Shown: positions 42,993 to 52,802 of the stretch, piece by piece
How positions within the stretch are numbered: the stretch's first letter is position 1
How the letters are laid out: every line of letters begins with the position of its first letter
Assembly (NCBI RefSeq): GCF_008180195.1
Contig: NZ_VTAV01000003.1
Span: 1-64,000 of the forward strand
DNA from: Sphingobacterium phlebotomi
Lineage (GTDB): Bacteria > Bacteroidota > Bacteroidia > Sphingobacteriales > Sphingobacteriaceae
DNA: 64,000 nucleotides
Direction: 5' to 3'
Notes under the pieces: generated by a model
Databases searched by the model: none
Seen by the model: only the letters and a program-made list of their open reading frames with translations
What the model was told of the DNA's origin: nothing
Position numbers and translations under genes: made by a program

Positions 42993-43043
42993 AAATACTA
43001 TTAAGATGTTGAAGAGCTCAAGTGTAAGCTTGTGATTGTAGGG

Positions 43044-43085
43044 AAATACTCCGGCCGGGCGAGCTGGCCGGGTATTTCTATTTTT
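43044..43085 (+). terminator. Terminator or attenuator inside the polysaccharide operon
   Basis: A 12-bp GC-rich stem with one bulged base (43044-43056 with 43066-43077), a 9-base loop, and then CTATTTTT. It lies between the lipoprotein gene and the second cpsB. It would cut expression of wza, wzc and later genes relative to the barrel/lipoprotein pair, unless it is overridden. Confidence 0.8.
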
Positions 43086-43129
43086 CACGAGCAAAGCAAA
43101 AGCATTGCCTACATCCAATAAATAACGTC

Positions 43130-43876
43130 ATGTGGACTATTTTTAACCGAAAACGCCAATATCCGGATCTGCAATGGATGCATGTTGATATGCATTCGCA
43201 CATCTTGCCCGGTATTGACGATGGTTGCGAAAACACGGAGCAGAGCGTCGCCTTGCTTCAGCGGTTGGAGCAGCTAGGGTTAACAAAATTTCACTTTACA
43301 CCGCATATCATACACGATATGTATCCCAATACGGCCGAAACCATCGGCGGCGCTTTCCATAGACTACATCAGGAAGGTGTTGAACAGCTCGCGACAGGTT
43401 ATGCGGCCGAATATATGGTCGATACTGCATTTGATCAGCAGTTTACACAAGATCCACGCAATTTGCTCTGTTTACCTGGTGGATACGTATTAATCGAGAT
43501 GTCTTATATAGAGGAGAGCAAACTGATAGAAAAAGTTGCGTTCGACCTGCAGATGGAAGGATACATTCCCATTTTAGCTCATCCGGAGCGATATATATAC
43601 TATCATCGCGATCCCAAGAAAATCGAACGGTTTCAGGATATCGGATGCCTGTTACAGCTCAATCTGCTATCCCTTATGGGATATTATGGTCGTCAAGAAC
43701 GGCGGGTCGCGAAATATCTACTGGAAAATGGGATGATTAATCTTGTCGGTACGGACGTACATCACGAGCGGCACGTACGTGCTATAGAAGTGGGGCTACA
43801 GCAAGAAGACCTCCGCGCTCATTTTAAATATTGCGAGATATTGAATGAAGAGCTTTTCAGAGACGTCCTCACATGA
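43130..43876 (+). CDS. cpsB: PHP-type protein-tyrosine phosphatase, CpsB/YwqE family (second copy)
   Basis: A 248-residue paralogue of the gene at 30,079, with the same PHP ligands: DMHSHILPGIDDGC (about 23-36), TPHIIHDMYPN, AEYMVD, AHPERYIYYH and GTDVHHERHVRAIE. It should dephosphorylate the tyrosine tail of the Wzc kinase encoded two genes downstream and thus permit cycles of chain export. It follows a terminator-like hairpin, which may set its level. Confidence 0.93.
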   Translation: MWTIFNRKRQYPDLQWMHVDMHSHILPGIDDGCENTEQSVALLQRLEQLGLTKFHFTPHIIHDMYPNTAETIGGAFHRLHQEGVEQLATGYAAEYMVDTAFDQQFTQDPRNLLCLPGGYVLIEMSYIEESKLIEKVAFDLQMEGYIPILAHPERYIYYHRDPKKIERFQDIGCLLQLNLLSLMGYYGRQERRVAKYLLENGMINLVGTDVHHERHVRAIEVGLQQEDLRAHFKYCEILNEELFRDVLT

Positions 43877-43930
43877 AATGAATAAAAAACGACAAAACTA
43901 CAACACAACTACAATTTACAAGTTTAAACT

Positions 43931-44734
43931 ATGAAAAGATTAATAACACATCCAGCAGTCCCCCGGTGCGGACTCCTTCTAATTCCACTGTTGCTGCTCG
44001 GTAGTTGCTCCGTCAAAAAAATAGTCTATTTTAATGATCTGCAGGCCGACTCGTTGCGGATTATCAAGCAAGCAGCTGCCTTCACCGAACCCGTCATCCA
44101 GACGGATGATATCCTAAGTGTTACGATCCAAACGCTTGATCCGACGACGAGTTCAGTCGTTAATCAATCGGAGATAGTACAGGCAGTCGGTGCCAGCTCG
44201 GCTAGTAATGTTGGTAATCAGGTAATTTCTGGCTTTCTGGTAGATAAAAACGGTTATGTGAATATGACTTTGCTGGGTAAGGTGCAAGTAGCGGGTCTTA
44301 CTACCTATCAAGCGCGGGAGCGTATTACTGCGTTAGCAACCCAATATTACAAAGAACCTACTGTACAGGTGCGCTTTGCAAATTTCAAAGTGACTGTGTT
44401 GGGTGAGGTGACCCGCCCGGCTACCTACACGGTACCCAATGAAAAAGTTACCGTGCTTGATGCGCTGGGGCTAGCGGGCGATTTGACCATCTTTGGTAAG
44501 CGGGAGAACGTATTGTTAGTTCGTGATCAAGGGAAAGAAAAAGAATTGGTACGACTGAATCTAAACGATAGCGATGTATTTCAATCGCCTTATTTCTATC
44601 TGCGACAGAATGATGTCATTTATGTAGAGCCCGGGAAAGGCAAGGCCGCCGCGAATAATGCGGCAAGGACGCAGACGTATGCTATTATCGGTTCTATTTT
44701 GTCTGTATTAATTATTGCTGTTTCGCGTCTATAA
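43931..44734 (+). CDS. wza: Polysaccharide export lipoprotein, Wza-like
   Basis: A 267-residue outer-membrane polysaccharide export (OPX) protein. The signal ends in the lipobox LLGSC (Cys at about 26). The Poly_export domain (about 45-135) has IQTDDILSVTIQTLDP and GFLVDKNGYVNMTLLGKVQVAG. The SLBB domain (about 150-230) has FKVTVLGEVTRPATYTVPNEK. A C-terminal hydrophobic helix (AIIGSILSVLIIAVSRL) could span the membrane. It is shorter than E. coli Wza and typical of Bacteroidota OPX proteins. It forms the export channel with Wzc. Confidence 0.92.
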   Translation: MKRLITHPAVPRCGLLLIPLLLLGSCSVKKIVYFNDLQADSLRIIKQAAAFTEPVIQTDDILSVTIQTLDPTTSSVVNQSEIVQAVGASSASNVGNQVISGFLVDKNGYVNMTLLGKVQVAGLTTYQARERITALATQYYKEPTVQVRFANFKVTVLGEVTRPATYTVPNEKVTVLDALGLAGDLTIFGKRENVLLVRDQGKEKELVRLNLNDSDVFQSPYFYLRQNDVIYVEPGKGKAAANNAARTQTYAIIGSILSVLIIAVSRL

Positions 44735-44807
44735 ACAAGATATATCCATTTTAGGACTCGAGAAATTAAAAGTCAATAAATAGATCAAAAATTACGCGTT
44801 ACGATTT

Positions 44808-47189
44808 ATGAATAAAAAGATGAGTAAAAAGAATATAGATTGGGAGGACGAGTTTGATTTCGAGGAGAAAAAAAAGGACAACAGAGACCTTTTACGCTTT
44901 ATCGGTCGGATGCTTGCAAATTGGTATTGGTTTTTTCTTTGTGCATCTATAGGTTTAGTTGGAGCATTCCTTTATCTACGTTATACGATACCCGTTTATA
45001 AGGTTCATGCTAAACTGTTGGTGTCTGACGAAAAAAAAGGGGGCGGTATGTTATCTTCCTCCGCTTTGGGTGACCTGTCCAGCTTAATGGGAGCCAAGAA
45101 CTCGGTAGAGAATGAGGTAGAGGTTTTAAAAACGGCTGATCTGATGCGGGAGATGGTATTAGCAGAGGAAGCCTATATCGGTTATTTTAACAAAGGGAGA
45201 GTTCACAATGTACCGATTTTAACCGCGCCTTTTCGTGTAATACTCTTGACTAGTCCAGATTCTATTGGGAGTTCTTATACTCTAGAAATTCAGCCTATTG
45301 ATACAAAAAAATTAAAATTGTCAAATCCCGATACTCTATTTTATGCTAGTTTAAGCGAGCCTTTTGTATTACCTGGTGTCGGTTTGCTGAAAATAGAACC
45401 GCTTGGAAAGTTATCAAAAGAAAGCTGTGGTTTTTGGATAGCACCTTTATTATCAGTAGCGGCGTCCTTTAGTTCACGACTCTCCGTGGAGGTTCCGAAT
45501 AAAAATGTTTCGACTATCGATCTGATGTTAGAGTATACACTTCCGAAGCGAGGGGAGCAGTTATTGAAAACATTAATCGATAAATACGTGGAATTAAACC
45601 TGCGTGATAAAAATGTAATTGCAGACTCAACGCTTGCTTTCATTAACGCTCGTTTACGTAAGATTACCGATGAGTTAGCCGGTGTAGAGGATCGGATTTC
45701 GGGGTATAAAAAACGAAATCAATTAGCAGATATTTCCGAACAAGGCAGAGTGCTGATTGAGAGTTCGGCCGGGTATACGCAGAAATTGGCGGAGGTCGAA
45801 ACACAACTTGCCGCTGTGGATGCCGTGGCAATCTACCTGAAAGATACACAGCATCCGCGTGTGGTTCCGTCTTCGGTTATACCACAGGATATCGGCTTTA
45901 ATGCACTGATACAGCGGTATAACGAATTGGTCCTGCAACGGGAACGCTTGCTATTGGCCAACACTCAAGATAACCCACTTGTACAGAATATTACCGCGCA
46001 GATTGCCGGTGTACGGGAGGATATGATCGCGAATGTGGCCTCTACCAGAAGGCAATTGGAGTTAGCCAGGCAGAGCCAACAGCAATTGGCTAATAGTGTA
46101 ACTTCACAGATTACCCAAGTACCCACGATCGAGCGTGGTTATATCGACTTAGCCCGTCTGCAGCAGATTAAACAAGCACAATACATCTTCTTACAGGAAA
46201 AATGGGAGGAAACAGCTATTGGGCGTACAGCTAACGTTTCGAATTCCAAAGTCATTGATTCGCCTAAGGCAGAACAAAATCCTTTTTCCCCTAAGCGTAA
46301 AATGATCTATGCATTGGGTTTAATAGTAGGCCTAGCTTTTCCATTAGGATTCATTTATATTAAGGATTTGTTAAATGTACGTATCCAATCGATAGAGGAT
46401 ATTGAACACCGAAATAGCTTACCTATATTGGGTATGATTGCACACTCAGAAGAGCAAGACCAAGTTGTAGTCAGTAAGACTTCCCGTTCACCCATTGCGG
46501 AGCAATTTCGAGCAATGCGGACCAATCTAGAGTTCGCCTTAAATGATGGCAAACGTATTTTGTTTACTTCCTCCATGTCTGGGGAGGGAAAATCATACGT
46601 CGCATTAAACTTAGCCGTCTCGCTCGCTTTACTGGATAAAAAGGTGATCTTAATGGAGTTAGACCTACGGAAACCTTCTGTAACGGCTAAACTCGGGCTT
46701 CCGGCAGGTAAAGGTTTCTCCCATTATATAGTGCGTTCGGAGATGCAGGCAGAAGAAATTATCATGTCCTCAGGTGTGCATGAAAATGTTGACTTGATCC
46801 AGGCGGGTGCGATTCCACCGAATCCCGCGGAGTTACTGATCCATTCCCGTGCAACGGAACTGATGGAATCTTTAGGGAAACGTTATGATTATATCTTAAT
46901 GGATGCGCCTCCAGTGGGTATGGTGACGGATGCGCAGCTTTTGTCACGCTATGCCGATTGTTGTCTATATCTCGTACGGCAAGGCTATACTTATAAAGAA
47001 CAAATACGTATTCCAAACGACTTGGTAATGACAAATAAAATAAAACCAATTCAGTTGATCGTAAACGATATTCAATTGAAAGGAGGATACTATAGTGGTT
47101 ATGGCTATGGTTACGGCTATGGCTATGGCTACGGGGAATACGGACAAGAAGGTAAAAGAAGGAAATGGTGGCAATTTTGGAAACGATGA
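44808..47189 (+). CDS. wzc: Tyrosine-protein kinase Wzc (polysaccharide co-polymerase)
   Basis: A 793-residue inner-membrane co-polymerase and BY-kinase controlling chain length and export. A cytoplasmic N-terminus precedes TM1 (about 44-65). The periplasmic Wzz domain has coiled coils and a GNVR-like region (about 450-490), and TM2 lies at about 498-520. The kinase domain has Walker A SGEGKSYVALNLA (about 588-600), Walker A' ILMELDLRKPS and Walker B YILMDAPPVG. The C-terminal tail (about 760-780) has ten Tyr, mostly as Gly-Tyr repeats, the autophosphorylation cluster. These repeats are encoded by a tandem hexanucleotide. CpsB (43,130) is its likely phosphatase. Confidence 0.95.
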   Translation: MNKKMSKKNIDWEDEFDFEEKKKDNRDLLRFIGRMLANWYWFFLCASIGLVGAFLYLRYTIPVYKVHAKLLVSDEKKGGGMLSSSALGDLSSLMGAKNSVENEVEVLKTADLMREMVLAEEAYIGYFNKGRVHNVPILTAPFRVILLTSPDSIGSSYTLEIQPIDTKKLKLSNPDTLFYASLSEPFVLPGVGLLKIEPLGKLSKESCGFWIAPLLSVAASFSSRLSVEVPNKNVSTIDLMLEYTLPKRGEQLLKTLIDKYVELNLRDKNVIADSTLAFINARLRKITDELAGVEDRISGYKKRNQLADISEQGRVLIESSAGYTQKLAEVETQLAAVDAVAIYLKDTQHPRVVPSSVIPQDIGFNALIQRYNELVLQRERLLLANTQDNPLVQNITAQIAGVREDMIANVASTRRQLELARQSQQQLANSVTSQITQVPTIERGYIDLARLQQIKQAQYIFLQEKWEETAIGRTANVSNSKVIDSPKAEQNPFSPKRKMIYALGLIVGLAFPLGFIYIKDLLNVRIQSIEDIEHRNSLPILGMIAHSEEQDQVVVSKTSRSPIAEQFRAMRTNLEFALNDGKRILFTSSMSGEGKSYVALNLAVSLALLDKKVILMELDLRKPSVTAKLGLPAGKGFSHYIVRSEMQAEEIIMSSGVHENVDLIQAGAIPPNPAELLIHSRATELMESLGKRYDYILMDAPPVGMVTDAQLLSRYADCCLYLVRQGYTYKEQIRIPNDLVMTNKIKPIQLIVNDIQLKGGYYSGYGYGYGYGYGYGEYGQEGKRRKWWQFWKR
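47086..47144 (+). repeat. Tandem GGYTAY hexanucleotide repeat encoding the Wzc tyrosine tail
   Basis: The tail of wzc contains about seven near-identical six-base units (GGTTAT, GGCTAT, GGTTAC, GGCTAC) that encode Gly-Tyr. Gain or loss of one unit by replication slippage would keep the frame and change the number of phosphorylatable tyrosines. Confidence 0.75.
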
Positions 47190-47238
47190 AAATAGGATGT
47201 GGAGACGTAATGCTCTAGGTTTACGTAAAAACAATAGC

Positions 47239-48189
47239 ATGGATAAACAGAGGAAAATCTTTATTGCCGGCCATCGGGGTATGGTCGGTGAGGCAATTAA
47301 GCGGACGCTTCAGCAAAAAGGATATAGCAATTTGCTGCTGAAGAAATCTTCGGAGTTGGATCTGCGAGATCAGCGAACAGTATATACTTTTTTCGAAAAG
47401 GAAGAGCCTCAAGTCGTTATTGATGCCGCTGCACGTGTAGGCGGCATTTTAGCTAATAACGATTATCCATATCCGTTTTTAATGGAAAACATGCAGATCC
47501 AAAACAACTTGATAGAAGCATCTTTGAGACAGGATGTTGACAAGTTTATTTTTCTCGGTTCTTCTTGTATCTATCCTAAGCTCGCACCACAACCTCTAAA
47601 AGAGGAATACCTGTTGACTGATAGTCTAGAACCTACAAACGAATGGTATGCGTTGGCGAAGATAACCGGGGTAAAAGCTTGCCAAGCGATTCGCAAACAG
47701 TTCGGCAATGATTATGTGAGTTTAATGCCCACCAATTTGTATGGTGCAAATGATAACTTTGATCTCCAAACCTCCCACGTTTTACCGGCGATGATCCGAA
47801 AATTTCATGAAGCTAAAGAAAATGGTCACGTACCGGTTACCCTTTGGGGATCGGGAACACCCATGCGCGAATTTCTCTACGTGGACGACCTTGCCGAAGC
47901 GGTTGTGTTTACTCTGGAAAATACCTTGCCAGAATACTTGTATAATGTTGGCACAGGAGAAGACTTAACGATAAAGCAACTTGCCGAAACAATACAAGCA
48001 GTAGTCGGCCACCAGGGCGAGATTGTTTGGGATCGCAGTAAACCAGACGGTACGCCACGTAAATTGATGGATATATCCAAGATGCATGCGCTAGGTTGGA
48101 AGCATCAGATAAAACTCAAAGACGGAATAGAGCATACATATAAATGGTTTCTAGAAAACCAGGGAAATTATAAAGAAGTGAAATTGTAA
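47239..48189 (+). CDS. fcl: GDP-L-fucose synthase
   Basis: Fcl epimerises and reduces GDP-4-keto-6-deoxymannose to GDP-L-fucose with NADPH. From the ATG at 47239 the 316-residue protein has IFIAGHRGMVGEAI (residues 7-20), SSCIYPKLAPQPLKEE, and the active-site WYALAKITG (YxxxK). PTNLYGANDNFD and GSGTPMREFLYVDDLA are characteristic. Longer frames upstream only overlap the wzc tail. It is paired with gmd, 65 bases downstream. Confidence 0.95.
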   Translation: MDKQRKIFIAGHRGMVGEAIKRTLQQKGYSNLLLKKSSELDLRDQRTVYTFFEKEEPQVVIDAAARVGGILANNDYPYPFLMENMQIQNNLIEASLRQDVDKFIFLGSSCIYPKLAPQPLKEEYLLTDSLEPTNEWYALAKITGVKACQAIRKQFGNDYVSLMPTNLYGANDNFDLQTSHVLPAMIRKFHEAKENGHVPVTLWGSGTPMREFLYVDDLAEAVVFTLENTLPEYLYNVGTGEDLTIKQLAETIQAVVGHQGEIVWDRSKPDGTPRKLMDISKMHALGWKHQIKLKDGIEHTYKWFLENQGNYKEVKL

Positions 48190-48254
48190 TTCTATTACAA
48201 ATTACGAAAAAGAACACCCTAAAGACTCATTAACAACTAAAAATATTAAACACA

Positions 48255-49367
48255 ATGAAAACAGCATTAATCACGGGCATTACAGGACAAGACGGGTCTT
48301 ATCTGGCTGAGTTGCTTTTAGAAAAGGGGTACATGGTACACGGCATTAAGCGTCGCGCATCTTCTTTCAATACGAAACGTATTGATCACTTGTATATTGA
48401 TCAACATGAACAACATATTAATTTCAAATTGCATTATGGTGATTTGACGGATTCCACCAACTTGATCCGCATTATTCAAGAAACACAGCCCGATGAGATT
48501 TACAATCTAGGTGCGATGTCACACGTAAAAGTCTCTTTTGATTCTCCGGAATACGTCGCGAATGTTGATGGTATAGGAACATTACGGATTTTGGAAGCGG
48601 TACGGATTTTGGGTTTGGAAAAAAAGACCCGTATCTACCAGGCATCTACTTCGGAACTGTATGGCGGACTGGAAGAAAATAAGAACGAAAAAGGCTTTTA
48701 TGACGAAAACTCTCCATTTTACCCGCGCTCACCCTACGGCGTAGCCAAAATCTACGGATTTTGGATTACCAAGAACTACCGCGAAGCTTATAAAATGTAT
48801 GCTTGTAATGGTATTTTGTTTAACCACGAGTCACCACGTCGTGGTGAAACGTTTGTCACACGTAAAATTACAATGGCAACCGCTGCAATAGCGTTAGGTA
48901 AACAAGAATGTCTATACTTAGGGAATCTAAATGCTTTGCGTGACTGGGGGCATGCTAAAGACTATGTAGAAGCCATGTGGTGTATTCTACAACAAGAAGA
49001 GCCGGAAGACTATGTTATTGCAACAGGAGTAACTACATCGGTAAGAGACTTTGTCCGTCTCGCTTTTGCCGAGCTAGGGATTCAGTTAACCTTTGAAGGA
49101 GAATCAGAAAATGAAGTGGCTAAAGTGATATCTTGTGATCATCCAGATTTTCAATTAGAAGTAGGTCAGACGGTGGTGAAAATCGATCCGCGATACTATC
49201 GTCCGACAGAGGTGGATTTATTAATCGGAGATCCGACTAAATCGAAGATAAAATTAGGCTGGGAACCAAAATACGATTTAAAATCCTTAGTGAAAGAAAT
49301 GGTGATGTTTGACATTGAGATAATGAAAGATAATTATAATCCACAATGGGAACACTTAGCACAATAA
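48255..49367 (+). CDS. gmd: GDP-mannose 4,6-dehydratase
   Basis: Gmd converts GDP-mannose to GDP-4-keto-6-deoxymannose, the substrate of Fcl. [20 protein letters not shown] (residues 8-27) is the NADP loop, and [12 protein letters not shown] holds the YxxxK pair (about 157-161). [17 protein letters not shown] binds the GDP-sugar. Length 370 is normal. It is the last well-conserved gene before the AT-rich variable cassette. Confidence 0.96.
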   Translation: MKTALITGITGQDGSYLAELLLEKGYMVHGIKRRASSFNTKRIDHLYIDQHEQHINFKLHYGDLTDSTNLIRIIQETQPDEIYNLGAMSHVKVSFDSPEYVANVDGIGTLRILEAVRILGLEKKTRIYQASTSELYGGLEENKNEKGFYDENSPFYPRSPYGVAKIYGFWITKNYREAYKMYACNGILFNHESPRRGETFVTRKITMATAAIALGKQECLYLGNLNALRDWGHAKDYVEAMWCILQQEEPEDYVIATGVTTSVRDFVRLAFAELGIQLTFEGESENEVAKVISCDHPDFQLEVGQTVVKIDPRYYRPTEVDLLIGDPTKSKIKLGWEPKYDLKSLVKEMVMFDIEIMKDNYNPQWEHLAQ

Positions 49368-49391
49368 TTCATTTAACTAGGATTTTTTAAT

Positions 49392-49991
49392 ATGAATTTT
49401 TATCGCTTTTGCAATAAAGTTTTTAATAGATTATTCCATCTCAAATTCAGTTTTTATTCATCTCTTATTTCACCAATAATAACTTTTCTAGCACGCTGTC
49501 GTGGGATTGATATGGGCAAATGTAAGTTTTATGGTAGCACAATAATTATAAGGAAAGATGGATCAACAATAACAATTGGAGATGGGTGTAGATTCCGAAG
49601 TTTGTCAGATAGTAATCTGATTGGAATTAATCATAAATGTATTATTTCCACTCAAACATCTGACGCCAAATTGACGATTGGAAAGAACTGTGGTTTTAGC
49701 GGGACAACGATTGGATGTTTTTCAAGTATTTCAATCGGAGATAACGTTCGCTGTGGGGCGAATACATTAATAAACGATGCTGATTGGCATTTGGACGATT
49801 CAAGAACAACTAAACCGAAACCTATTGTAATTGAAGAGAATGTTTGGTTGGGATATGGTGTTGTAGTTATGAAAGGGGTTACAATTGGAGCAAATTCAAT
49901 CATTGGTGTAAACAGTGTGGTGACTGCCGATATTCCGGAAAATAGTATTGCCGTCGGGATTCCCTGTAAGGTTATAAAAAAATTGAAATGA
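49392..49991 (+). CDS. Left-handed beta-helix O-acetyltransferase
   Basis: A 199-residue hexapeptide-repeat (LbH) acetyltransferase similar to WcaF/WbbJ/CapG proteins. A short hydrophobic N-terminus is followed by hexapeptide turns such as CRGIDMGKCKFYG, TIGKNCGFSG, SIGDNVRCGANT and TIGANSIIGVNSVV. The probable catalytic His lies in DADWHLDD (about residue 136). It should acetylate a sugar of the repeat unit using acetyl-CoA. It is the first gene of an AT-rich block and overlaps the next gene by 4 bases. Confidence 0.85.
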   Translation: MNFYRFCNKVFNRLFHLKFSFYSSLISPIITFLARCRGIDMGKCKFYGSTIIIRKDGSTITIGDGCRFRSLSDSNLIGINHKCIISTQTSDAKLTIGKNCGFSGTTIGCFSSISIGDNVRCGANTLINDADWHLDDSRTTKPKPIVIEENVWLGYGVVVMKGVTIGANSIIGVNSVVTADIPENSIAVGIPCKVIKKLK

Positions 49992-51262
49992 AAATACTGT
50001 GGATAGTAAATATTGTAATGCCAGATATGGCAAAATTTTTAAAATTACGCGAATCTAATCTAGGTGGATGGTTAAGTGGATTAGCAAATGAATTGAAGAA
50101 AAATAATGATATAGAACTTTACATTTGTACGGTCTCTAACGTTATTAAAACGGTAATCTCTGCTCAGCTTGATGGTGTAACTTACTATGTAATTCCTAAT
50201 AGTTCGAGTCATTTGTCTAAAAATAGTCATTTAGAACCATTTTGGGAAAATATAAATTTAGAAATACAACCAGATATTGTGCACATCCACGGTACAGAAT
50301 ATGCTTATGGTTTGGCGTGGATACGTGCCTGTGGTAGTCATAATGTGTGCGTCTCTATACAGGGACTGACATCTGTTTATGCCAGATATGCTAAAGGGGC
50401 GTTAGATAATTTTCAAATTTTAAAAAATTTAACATTTTCAGATTTAAAGAATCGTAGATCAATTTTCCAACTCTCTACAGATTATAAAAAGCGAGGTGAA
50501 ACTGAAATTCAATATTTTGAATCCATAAATCATGTATTGGGAAGGACATCTTGGGATAGAGTACATGTCTGGTCAATAAATCCAAAACTTTGTTACCACA
50601 TATCTAATGAAATATTACGCCCTGTATTTTATTCGCACAAGAAATGGAATTTTGATTCTTGCGAAAGGTACTCTATTTTTCTAAGCCAAGCTAAAAATCC
50701 GATAAAAGGGTTGCATTTTATGTTGCAGGCCATGAAATTAATTATCAGAGACTTCCCCGAAGCGAAGCTTTATGTAGCTAATGCTCAAGGGGTTTTTGCA
50801 AAGAGTTTTAATTCGCGTTTAAAGCAGTCAGGTTACTATAGATTAATCGAAAATTTAATAGGCGAGTTGAATCTGAAAAATAATATTGTTTTGTTACCGT
50901 CTTTAAATGCATCAGAAATGGCGGAAAGGTTTACTAGATCACATGTTTTTGTAAATGCTTCGGCCATTGAAAATAGCCCCAACTCATTAGGTGAAGCACA
51001 ATTGCTAGGTGTCCCATGTATATCTTCGTTTGTCGGCGGCAGTCCTGAGTTTATGAATTATGGGAAAGCAGGGGCGGTATATCGTTTCGAAGAATACGAA
51101 ATGTTGGCTTATGCTGTTTGTAAACTGTTCAAAAATAGCTTTTTCCAAGAAGAAATTGACGAAGGGTTGTCTTTAGCGAATGAAAGACACGACCCTGCAA
51201 CTATAGTATCTGCTCTCAAAAATACCTATGAGAAAATCTTATTATTAGATATTAATGAATAA
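49988..51262 (+). CDS. Glycosyltransferase, GT4-like
   Basis: A 424-residue GT-B-fold enzyme. The C-terminal donor site carries the E-x7-E pattern in AIENSPNSLGEAQLLGVPC (about 320-338), followed by FVGGSPEFM. The N-terminal acceptor domain starts with ILWIVNIVMPDMAKF and has IVHIHGTEYAYGLAWIR. No membrane segments are evident. The linkage and sugar cannot be predicted. It overlaps both neighbours by 4-8 bases, so the cassette is tightly packed. Confidence 0.85.
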   Translation: MKILWIVNIVMPDMAKFLKLRESNLGGWLSGLANELKKNNDIELYICTVSNVIKTVISAQLDGVTYYVIPNSSSHLSKNSHLEPFWENINLEIQPDIVHIHGTEYAYGLAWIRACGSHNVCVSIQGLTSVYARYAKGALDNFQILKNLTFSDLKNRRSIFQLSTDYKKRGETEIQYFESINHVLGRTSWDRVHVWSINPKLCYHISNEILRPVFYSHKKWNFDSCERYSIFLSQAKNPIKGLHFMLQAMKLIIRDFPEAKLYVANAQGVFAKSFNSRLKQSGYYRLIENLIGELNLKNNIVLLPSLNASEMAERFTRSHVFVNASAIENSPNSLGEAQLLGVPCISSFVGGSPEFMNYGKAGAVYRFEEYEMLAYAVCKLFKNSFFQEEIDEGLSLANERHDPATIVSALKNTYEKILLLDINE

Positions 51263-52793
51263 CTCAGAAAACAACAAAAGGATAGCTAAAAATAGTCTTT
51301 TATTATATATAAGGATGGTTATTATAATGGCGGTATCCTTATATACATCGAGGATTATATTAAATACATTAGGAGTTATTGATTATGGTATTTATAATGT
51401 AGTGGGAGGAATAGTTATGATGGCTACGATGTTCACCGCCAGTTTAGGCACGGCGTCGCAGAGATTTTTGATGTTCGAGATCGGAAAAGGTGATATATAT
51501 AGGGTGAAAAAAGTGTTTTCGACCTCTATACAAATTCACATCATAATTGCTGTAACTGTTTTGATTATTTGTGAAACAGTGGGACTTTGGTTTTTGAACA
51601 ATAAACTTAATATTCCTTCAGAAAGATTGATTGCAGCAAACTTTGTATATCAATTTTCCATCTCAACATTTGTTGTCAACATTGTTAATGTACCATTTAA
51701 CTCTTTAATAATTTCCTATGAAAGAATGTCTGCGTTTGCATATATAAGTATTCTAGAAGCTGCATTAAAACTGATTGTGGCATTTCTATTAAGCATAACT
51801 TCATACGATAGGCTAACTTCATATGGATTTCTATTATTATGTGTCGCTATTATTCTTCAATTCTGTTATAGCTTTTACTGCAGAAGAAATTTCGAAGTAG
51901 GTCGATCGATTAAGCTAAATAAGTTCTCTAAATCTACTTTTACTAGTATGATGGAATTTGCGAGTTATAATTTTATTGAAGTAGGGGCTAATATGTTAAA
52001 CAAACAAGGAAGTAGTTTTCTTTTGAATATTTTTTTCGGCCCCGCTTTAAATACCGCTAGAGGTTTATCAATTCAAGTGAATAGTATTGTTGATAATTTC
52101 GCTAATAACTTTACAACAGCAATCAATCCCCAGATAACAAAATCATATGCAAATGATAATATTGGTTATATGATGGAGTTGATAAAGAAAGGTTCAAAAT
52201 ATTCTTTTTATTTATTTTTAGCAATTTCAGCTCCTATTTTATGTTTTACACATGAGATTTTGGAAGTATGGTTAACAATTGTGCCAGATTATGCAGTTAT
52301 CTTCATTCGGCTTATCTTCATCGACTCTTTAATAGAGTTGCTGACTAGAACTTTTTATATAGGAATTAGTGCTACAGGGAATATAAAAACTTATCAATTA
52401 ACTTTAGGGATATTCAAATTATTCAATCTGCCGTTATGTTATATTTTATTCAAATATTTTTCAGTTAGCCCTGTCTATATTTTAATAGTTTCTATTTTTT
52501 TTACTTCGATTGTTATGTTTCTGAAACTTTATTTATTGAATAGGGTTATCGATTTTTCTCCAGTTGTATATATTAAAGATGTGGTGTTGCCTTGCTTAAT
52601 TGTTGGCATGGTATCTATATTAGTTCCGCTGTCAATCGTAAGAAATTTAGTCGTCTCTGGTTTTTTTCCAGTGCTCATTGGAAGTTTTTTTATTTTTTTA
52701 TTTGGCATAGGGATAATTTATTTTATAGGATTGTCAAAAGCAGAGAAAAATTTTATTTCGAATGTGATTAAGGACAAGCTATTAAAATTTTAA
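51255..52793 (+). CDS. wzx: Polysaccharide repeat-unit flippase (Wzx-like, MOP superfamily)
   Basis: A 512-residue protein with about 14 hydrophobic helices. The N-terminal RIAKNSLLLYIRMVIIMAVS and LGVIDYGIYNVVGGIVMM match polysaccharide biosynthesis (MATE/MOP) flippases, which move lipid-linked repeat units across the inner membrane. The N-terminus overlaps the upstream glycosyltransferase gene by 8 bases. The neighbouring polymerase candidate supports a Wzx/Wzy route. Confidence 0.88.
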   Translation: MNNSENNKRIAKNSLLLYIRMVIIMAVSLYTSRIILNTLGVIDYGIYNVVGGIVMMATMFTASLGTASQRFLMFEIGKGDIYRVKKVFSTSIQIHIIIAVTVLIICETVGLWFLNNKLNIPSERLIAANFVYQFSISTFVVNIVNVPFNSLIISYERMSAFAYISILEAALKLIVAFLLSITSYDRLTSYGFLLLCVAIILQFCYSFYCRRNFEVGRSIKLNKFSKSTFTSMMEFASYNFIEVGANMLNKQGSSFLLNIFFGPALNTARGLSIQVNSIVDNFANNFTTAINPQITKSYANDNIGYMMELIKKGSKYSFYLFLAISAPILCFTHEILEVWLTIVPDYAVIFIRLIFIDSLIELLTRTFYIGISATGNIKTYQLTLGIFKLFNLPLCYILFKYFSVSPVYILIVSIFFTSIVMFLKLYLLNRVIDFSPVVYIKDVVLPCLIVGMVSILVPLSIVRNLVVSGFFPVLIGSFFIFLFGIGIIYFIGLSKAEKNFISNVIKDKLLKF

Positions 52794-52802
52794 GAATTTA
52801 TT

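Noticed and set aside
47095-47238. Extended fcl start within the wzc tail
   Set aside because: The added residues (MVMAMVTAMA) are a frame-shifted reading of the GGYTAY repeat.
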